Below, one piece after another: positions 10,409 through 19,400 of a stretch of DNA of 40,327 bases. The notes under the pieces were generated by a model that worked only from the letters and a program-made list of their open reading frames with translations, did not search any database and was not told the origin of the DNA. Origin of the DNA: a virus; the IMG/VR virus record IMGVR_UViG_3300021093_000159, positions 1 to 40,327 of that record; one strand, given 5' to 3'. Position 1 is the first letter of the stretch. Each line of letters begins with the position of its first letter. Position numbers and translations under genes: made by a program.

Positions 10409-13400
10409 ATGACCGAAAAAAGAGTTAAAATTAGTTCAATCGTACAAAATCAACTTCCTGAATTTGTGCAAGCAAGTTTTCCTCTTGCAGAAAACTTTTT
10501 AAATCAATATTATAAATCTACAGAATATCAAAGTGCTTCGGTAGATATTCTTAATAATATTGATCAATATATAAAAATTGATAATATTATTAACACTGTA
10601 AAATTTACAACTCTTTCTTCTGACGTTTCATTTTTTGATGCAACAATTTCTGTAGATTCTACTGCAGGATTTCCACCAGAATATGGTTTAATTCAAATTG
10701 ATTCTGAAATTATTACTTACACAGGGATTACTTCAACTAGCTTTACTGGATGTGTAAGAGGGTTTAGTGGAGTTACAACATATACTCAAGCAACAAAAAC
10801 TGACGAATTAGTATTTGTTCAATCAGAATCATCTGATCACGAATCTGGATCTTCAGTAGTAAACCTGAGTATTCTACTGTTTCAAGAGTTCTATACAAAA
10901 GTTAAAAAGCAAATTGCTCCAGGATTTGAGGGTAGGTCTTTTTACGATGGAATTAATGATAGATTGCTGATCAAACAACTTAAAGATTTTTATACATCCA
11001 AAGGAACTGACTCTTCTTTTAAAGTTCTTTTCAACGCTTTGTATGGAAAACCAGTTGAAATAATAAAACCAAGAGATTATTTAATACAACCATCAGATGC
11101 TCAGTATAGAATTACTCAAAATCTGGTTGTAGAAGCATTAGAAGGAAATCCTTTAGACTTAGTAAATACAACATTATATCAGGATGAGGTTTACTCATTT
11201 CCACAAGCTCAAGGAACAATTGCTCTTGTAGAAAAATTTACAAGAGGTAGTAAAGATTATTATACTATTGGACTTGATTTTGACTATAATAAAGATTTAA
11301 CCGTTAGAGGAACAGTTTTAGGAAAATTTAGCATTCATCCAACCACAAAAACTACAAGACTTGTTTCTATTGGTGCAACAGTATTGGATGTAGACTCTAC
11401 AGTAGGATTTCCAAATTCTGGGTCATTGATTGCAGAACTTGATAATGGAACATCTTTAACTATTAACTACGGATCAAAAACTTTAACTCAATTTTTTGAA
11501 TGTTCTGGAATTACTCAAGAGGTCACTAAAAATCAAAATCTTAGATTAGATGTTCATGCTTATGGATATGTTGGCGTAAGTACTTCAGAAAAAGTAAAAG
11601 TTAGAGTTACTGGAGTTTTATCAGATTTTAAAATTTTAGATGATGAGTATTATTATCAAAAAAATGATTCGATTCAAATCAAAACTTTAGGAAATAATTT
11701 TACTGATTATAGAGCAAATAATTGGTTTTTTAACGTTCCTGTAGTTTATGATGTAAGGTCTATTGATTTAATTGATAACTCAGACTTTACATATAGATTC
11801 AATACCTACGATGAACATAATTTTGTAATAGGTGATATTGTAACTATTGTAGCATCTAATGGTTCAATTAAAAATTCATTTACAGTTTCTATTGAAAGTA
11901 AAAATTCAATAACTCTTAGAGGTCAAGGACAGTTAACTCAGTCATTATCATACACTGTCGAAAAAAATGTTTCTAAAGTAAATTCATCAAATTACTCAAA
12001 TTTAAACATTTATTCTTCTAATGTTCAAAATACTTATGAAGACTCAGATGGGTCTGTGTATGTAACTTCTTCTTCATTGCCAACGTATTTAAATCAACCT
12101 CTTAGAATTAATGATAGATCAGTAGTTTTTTCTGGTGAGTTTACAGGAACTGAATTACAGATTGGTAAACATGGATTTTATACTGGAGATGAAGTTGTAT
12201 ATTCTTATAATGGCAATAGTGAATTATATTTTGTAGAAAAAGTAAATGATACTACTATAAAGTTAGCAAAAAGTAGAGCTAACATATTTACTCAAAATTA
12301 TGTTGGATTTAATACTTCCGCAACAAATGCCAAGATAGAATTTTCTCAGTTTACTTTTTCAGATTTAACTACTCAATTATTAGAACCACAAAAGTTAATT
12401 AGAAAAATATCTGATCCTCAGGATAATTACGAAGAGGTTACAACATCTCCAGGATTAACGGGTATTTTTATAAATGGAGTAGAACTCTCAAACTATAAAA
12501 CAAACGATTTCGTATATTACGGAGAAATACAAAATATTATTTCAATTTCTCCCGGAAAAGGATATGATGTAATTAATCCTCCAGTTCTTACCGTAACAGA
12601 TGATGTTGGTTTTGGTGCAGGGGGTCATTGTTCAGTTGTAGGTAATCTGAAGAGAATAGAAATTATTGATCCTGGATTTGATTACTTAGAAATTCCAACA
12701 GTAACTATTACTGGAGGAAATGGGTCTGGTGCTATAGCAAGAGCAAACTTAATAGACTCTCAACATATAGTATCTTTTAATTCAAATTCTGGTGCTGGTG
12801 CCGTAGATATAGTAAGCAACACAATTGGATTTTCAACATATCATAAGTTCAGAGATTATGAAGAAGTAATTTATGATACTAATGGATCTCAAGCTATTTC
12901 CGGAATAACTACTGGATCGGTGTATTATGTTTCTGTAATTGATGCCTTTACAGTTAAGTTGCATGAAAATATTTCAGATTCAATTGCAGGAATTAATACA
13001 ATTTCATTAAATGATTATGGAATTGGTAATCATACTCTAAGATCTACTTCTCTTAAGAAGAAAATATCTTCAATTGTTATTTCAAATAGTGGTCAAAATT
13101 ATGAAAACAAAAAGATCACTTGCAGTCCTGTTGGAATTAATACTGCAAAGGATACAATCAATATCAAAAATCATGGATATGAAACTGGAGAACTAATTAA
13201 ATATTCTTCAGGTTTAACTTCTGTAGGTGGATTAACCGATGGTTTAGAATATTATGTAACTAAAGTTAGTGAAGATGAATTTTCATTATCGCAAATTGGA
13301 GTAGGAACCGACCTTAATAATTTTTATTTAAATACTAAACAATATGTCAATTTAACTTCAACTGGTTCTGGAGTTCACACATTTAATTGTCCAGAAATTT

Positions 13401-16400
13401 TAGTTTCGGTTGCAGGGAAAATTGGAATATCAACTCTTGCAGGACAAGATTTTAATGCAATAGTTCAACCAATTTTTAGAGGAATCATTGAGTCTGTACA
13501 CGTTTCTGCTGGAGGAACAGATTATGGATCAGAAAATATCATAAACTACAACAGACAACCAGATTTTACTCTTAATTCCGGTTCGTTAGCTCAAGTAACT
13601 CCAATTATATCAAATGGTAAAATTGTAGAAATTGTTGTGAACAATTTTGGTTCTGGATATAACTCTCCACCAGATCTAATTGTTACTGGAAGTGGTGTTG
13701 GTGCAGTTTTAACTCCAATTATATCAAATGGTCAATTAGTTGAAGTTAAAGTAATATTTGGTGGATCTGGTTATTCATCAAGTACCTTCATAGAAGTTAG
13801 ATCTGCTGGTCAGGGAGCAAAGTTCGAATCTTCAATTAAATCTTGGAACATTAACCTCGTTGATAGACTAATATCAACATCAAATATTGTTTCTGATGAT
13901 GGCGTAATTAATAGTGGGTTGAATGATAATTTCGGACTTGAATATACTCATTGCTATTCTCCAAGAAAACTTAGGTCTTCTGTTTTATCGACAGTTATTC
14001 AAAATGGAATTAGAAGATACGTTCCAGATCTTCAATTGCAAAATGGTAGAGAATTAAATTCAAATTCTCACTCTCCAATTATAGGATGGGCATATGATGG
14101 AAATCCAATTTATGGTCCGTATGGATATTCCAATCCTTTTGGTGGAACTATAAAACCTCTTTCATCTGGATATGTTCTTAATATTAAATCCAATAGACCA
14201 AGCATATCATTATATCCTGAAGGATTTTTTGTTGAGGATTATACTTATGCTGGGCAAGGAGATCTTGATCAGAGTAACGGAAGATTTTGCTTAACTCCAG
14301 AGTATCCAAATGGAACCTACGCATATTTTTGTACAGTTGATCCAAATCTTATAGAATCTGATGGACCATTTGAAAATTATAAAAAACCAATTTTCCCCTA
14401 TGTAATTGGAGATAAATTTAAATCCAAACCGATTGAATTTAACTTTAAAAAATCATCAAACCAAGATGAGTTTGACTTAAATCAAACTGGTTGGATTAGA
14501 AATACAACACCATATAACTTAACTAAAGAAAGAAGTTATTATCAATATTTGTTACAACCAAATAAAATTTTAAATCAAGAATCTTTTGTTCAATTTACCG
14601 AACCAGGAAAAATTGAAGGTATTAATGTTATTTTTGGAGGAAGTGGATATAAAGTAGGTGAAAAAGTTTTATTTGATTTGGAAAATACTGAAGGTAGAGC
14701 AGTATCAGCAAAAGTATCATCAATTAAAGGAAAAGTAGTTAATAATATAAGTGTTGCTTCCTCAACGGTATCAAACATTGAATTTTATCCAATTGATGGA
14801 GCAGGGAATCACATTGGATTTGCAACTTCTCCTCATGAATTTTCAAATAATGACTTAGTAACTATAACAACTTTATATGAGTTTAAAAAATTAGATAATA
14901 TTTCAACATCAGAAAATGTTTTGTCGTTATCAACGGCAGTTGAACCAACTGTAACAACTGGTTTAACAACTTACTTTAACGTAAACGGTTCATTAAATTT
15001 CCCAAATATTAGAGAAAATGATGTTTACTTAATTGGAGATGAACAAGTTAAAATTCTCAAAGTAGACAATTCTTCTTCTAGAATTTGGGTTCTTAGAAAT
15101 CAAAATGGAACCTCCGGAATTTCGACACAATCTGTTGGAGTTGCTATTACTGAAAAAACAAGAAAATTTGTATGCAACTTTGGTATTTCTTCTACCTCAT
15201 ATAATTACAATTATAATAAAGAAATATATTTTACTCCAGCAGAATCTCTTGGAATTGGAACAACTGCAGGTGTTGGTATTGGATCAACTCTATCATTCTC
15301 AAATCCTGGAGTTGGAATTAGTCACATTAATATTCCAACCAGAAGCATATATTTACCAAATCATAAATTGCAAACTGGTTTAGAACTAGTTTATTCATCT
15401 AATGGACTTACTCCTATATCAATTTCAACCAATGGTGTAAGTTCTTTTACACTGGAAGATAACTCTATCGTTTATACTGCAAAAATTTCAGAAGACTTAA
15501 TTGGCATTTCTACTGTTAGAGTCGGTCTTGGAACAACTGGAGTTTTTGTTGGTATTGGAACTTCAGTCTCTGGTGAATTATTATATTTTACTGGAATTGG
15601 GACAGGAACATATCACAGTTTTACTACAGTATATCCAAATATTGTTACGGGACAAATTAGTAAAAATGTTGTTACAGTTTCTACAGCATCTACAAGTAAT
15701 TTGATTGTTGACGATAAAGTTTCAATTAATGTAAAATCTGGTCTTTCTACTACAGTTGTGGTTAAGTATGATGACTATAATAGAAGAATGGTCATTAATC
15801 CAAAATCCTTTATTTCTTCAGATGTAAATCTTTCAGATAATACTATAACAATCAATAATCATGGATATTTTAATGGACAAAAAATAATCTATACTGCTTC
15901 ATCAGTAATTGGTGGATTGCAAAATGAAGGAATTTATTTTGTAGTATATGTGGATGATAATAAATTCAAACTTGCAGAAACCTATTATGCCTCAACAAAG
16001 AAAATACCAGATGTTGTAAACTTTACTTCATCAAACTCAGGAACAATATCAGAAATCAATCCTCCATTGAGTCTTATTAGAAATGAATCTGTGATTTTTG
16101 ATGTATCAGATTCTTCATTGTCATTTACTAAAGGTTCCATACAATATCCTGCGTTTATATTAAATTTTTATAAACAATCCGAATTTATTGACATTTTTGA
16201 TTCATCACAAACATCTTCTTCATTTGAGGTTATAAGAACTGGAGTTCCGGGAATTGATTCCAATGCTTCAGTAGCTTTATTCTTGAATGATAACGTTCCT
16301 CAGACTTTATTCTATAAGTTAGATCCAATAGATCCTCAAAATAATGTAGATATTAAAACAAGTATAATCGTTGATGTTGAACAAAAAAACAACAATCAAC

Positions 16401-19400
16401 TGATTATTAGATCGAGTCTTTACAATGGAACATATTCAATAGTTTCATCTTCTTCAACATCGTTCAAATACATTCTTTCAGATATTCCTGAACGTTTTGA
16501 ATATTTCAACGATCTTTCAACGTTAGAGTATTCAACAACATCAACTAATACTACAGGTGAAATCAAAAGTATTACACTCAATTCTAAAGGATATGGATTT
16601 AACAGACTTCCTTTAATTAATGGTGTTGATACTGTTTCTGGTTCTGGAGCACTTTTAGAACCATTCAGCAAGTCTGTAGGATCCGTCAAAAAGGTTAACA
16701 TACAGGATATTGGATTCGACTATTCTTCAGATTTAACTTTAAAACCATCAGTTCAACTGCCAACTATTCTAAAAATTGAAGCATTATCTTCCTTTGAGTC
16801 TATTGGAGTTTCATCTGTTGGAAAAAATTACTCAATTGCCCCAGATCTTGTTGTAATAGACTCTATTACCAATAAGAGAATATTTGATATTGACCTTAAA
16901 TACACTTTAGGAAATTATCAAGTAACAATTTTTAAAAATACTTATGGAATAAGTGACTCAACACCATCAATAGTTCCAATTAATAATTCAAATGGAATTG
17001 ATATTGGTTCTATTGTATTTGACCCCGGAAATAGTAACGTAATTGTAACTCTTGGTGCAAGTTTTAGTGATGCGTCTTCCTTCCCATTCAATGTTGGTGA
17101 TGAGGTATTAATTGAAAATGTAAGTGTTGGTGTCGGAACAACTGCATTAGGTTATAACTCTGAAAACTATGATTACTCTTTATTTACAATTACTAATGTT
17201 ACCTCAAACATTGGTGGAATTGGTGCTACAGTAACTTATAATTTAAGCAATTATTTAGAAAATGGGGAAGTCCCCGGAAACTTTAATCCAACACTATCTG
17301 CAGGAAAAATAACTCCCAAAAAATATTTTCCAATCTTTAATGTTACACTTAAGAAAAATGATTTCTTAATTGGAGAACCAGTTCATAGTGGCAGTACACT
17401 TGGTAAAGTAGTTTCTTGGCAGTCTGAGACAAACTACCTCAAAGTCTCTTCTTTTGGTGAATATAAGGTCAATTCTTTGATTCGAGGTGAAACGTCAAAT
17501 TCACAAGGAATAATTTCCGAAGTTTTAACTTTCGATTCAGTTTATAATATTGATGCATTTTCTACTGTCATTAATGGGTGGGAAAGAGAAACTGGATTTT
17601 TAAATAATGATCTGCAAAGAATACATGATAACAATTATTACCAATACTTCTCATATTCATTGAAATCTCAAGTCCCTATTGAAGATTGGGACGAAACTGT
17701 AAGTAGTTTAAATCATACTTCAGGATTTAAAAAGTTTTCAGATCTTGTAATAGAATCAATAGACTTAACTAATGTTGGAATAGCAACAAGTCAAAATTCC
17801 GGAACAGTCGATCCAATAGCAGATTTATCTTCTGTAATTGATACAAACTGCGTCTTTGATTTTGATCTTGTTAGTGAAGGAACTATAAACATTGATAGTA
17901 CTATAAAATCAAATGAAATAATATTCAATTCAAAAATTCTTCAAGATTACATCGAATCAGTTGGAAACAGAGTTCTCGTTATTGATGATATTAGTGGTCA
18001 ATTTAGTAGTGATCCAAGACCAGATAATTTTTCAATAGTAGATACTTTTAGTCTAGGAAAAACCTCGAAAAAATATATTATCTTTGTTCAAGACAAACGT
18101 TTCATAACACAAAGACAAATAAACTTAGTATCTTTAGTTCAAGATGGAACATTTGGTTTCATCAATCAATATGGTGGAACAAATACTTTCTATGATATGG
18201 GATATTTTGATTTCCTTATCATTGGAACAGAGGCTAATTTACTATTCTATCCAACAAAAAATCAAATTAATAACTTTGATATTAGCACTTTATCATATAG
18301 TTTGGAGGACACTTTCTCCGGAATTGGAACATTATCTGTAGGTGATATTGCCTTAATTCAATCAAATACGGCAACTATTCCTATTGGAGTATCTACTGCC
18401 ACACCAATAGTTTCTATTGCATCAACTTATAGTTCTTCTAAGATCGTACTTCAAATTTCCTCTGCTAATAACATTTATTATGAATTTAATGAAATTACAG
18501 TTCTTTATGATGGAACAAATGTAAGTTTCATTGATTATGGATCAATGACTACAGATTTGCTAAATCCAGAGTCATCTACAGGAATTGGAACTTATAATGC
18601 TTATATCTCTGGTTCCAATATTATTGTTGATATAACTCCAAATGTTGCAACTGCAACTTCATACAGAGTAAATACTGTTCAAATTTCTATTGCAGATACT
18701 GCTACAGGGATTTCAACTTCAATATTGAACAATTCCAGAATAACATCATCATACGCATCAATTTCATCTTCACCTACTCCAACTTCACAACTTATTGCAG
18801 AATATCCAGGTGATTATGAGAGTGGATATTTCATCGTAAACGTTCATGATACTACTAATAATACCTATCAAGTTTCGGAAGTTTTAGTTGTAGATGATGA
18901 TACCAATGCATATATTACAGAATTTGCATCTATAGAAAGTGTAGATTCTCTTGGAATAATTACTGCAGGTGTATCTGGACAAAACACGAATTTATATTTT
19001 ACACCAATTGAAAATATTGATGTTCAAGTTAGAGTTTTCCAAAACTCTCTTGGATTAGTTGATCAAGATATTATTTCAAATAATACTATAGATTTAGATA
19101 ATGCATCAATTGATAGTGGATTTGGTGAATATTTTGGTGCTCAAATTGATGTTGTTAGAGAGTTTCAATTATATCATAAGCAATTACCAATTTTCCAAAG
19201 ACCATTCGTTGGAAATGATTCAACAATTGTTGACGTTAATAATGATACTGTTAAAATTCCCGGACATTATTTTGTAACTGGTGAGGAGGTATCATATTCT
19301 TTTGCTGGTGCAGGAACAACCCAATCTATTGGTATTGCCACAACCTCCGTCACAGGTTTTGGTGTAACAGATAAACTTCCATCAACAGTCTATATTATTA

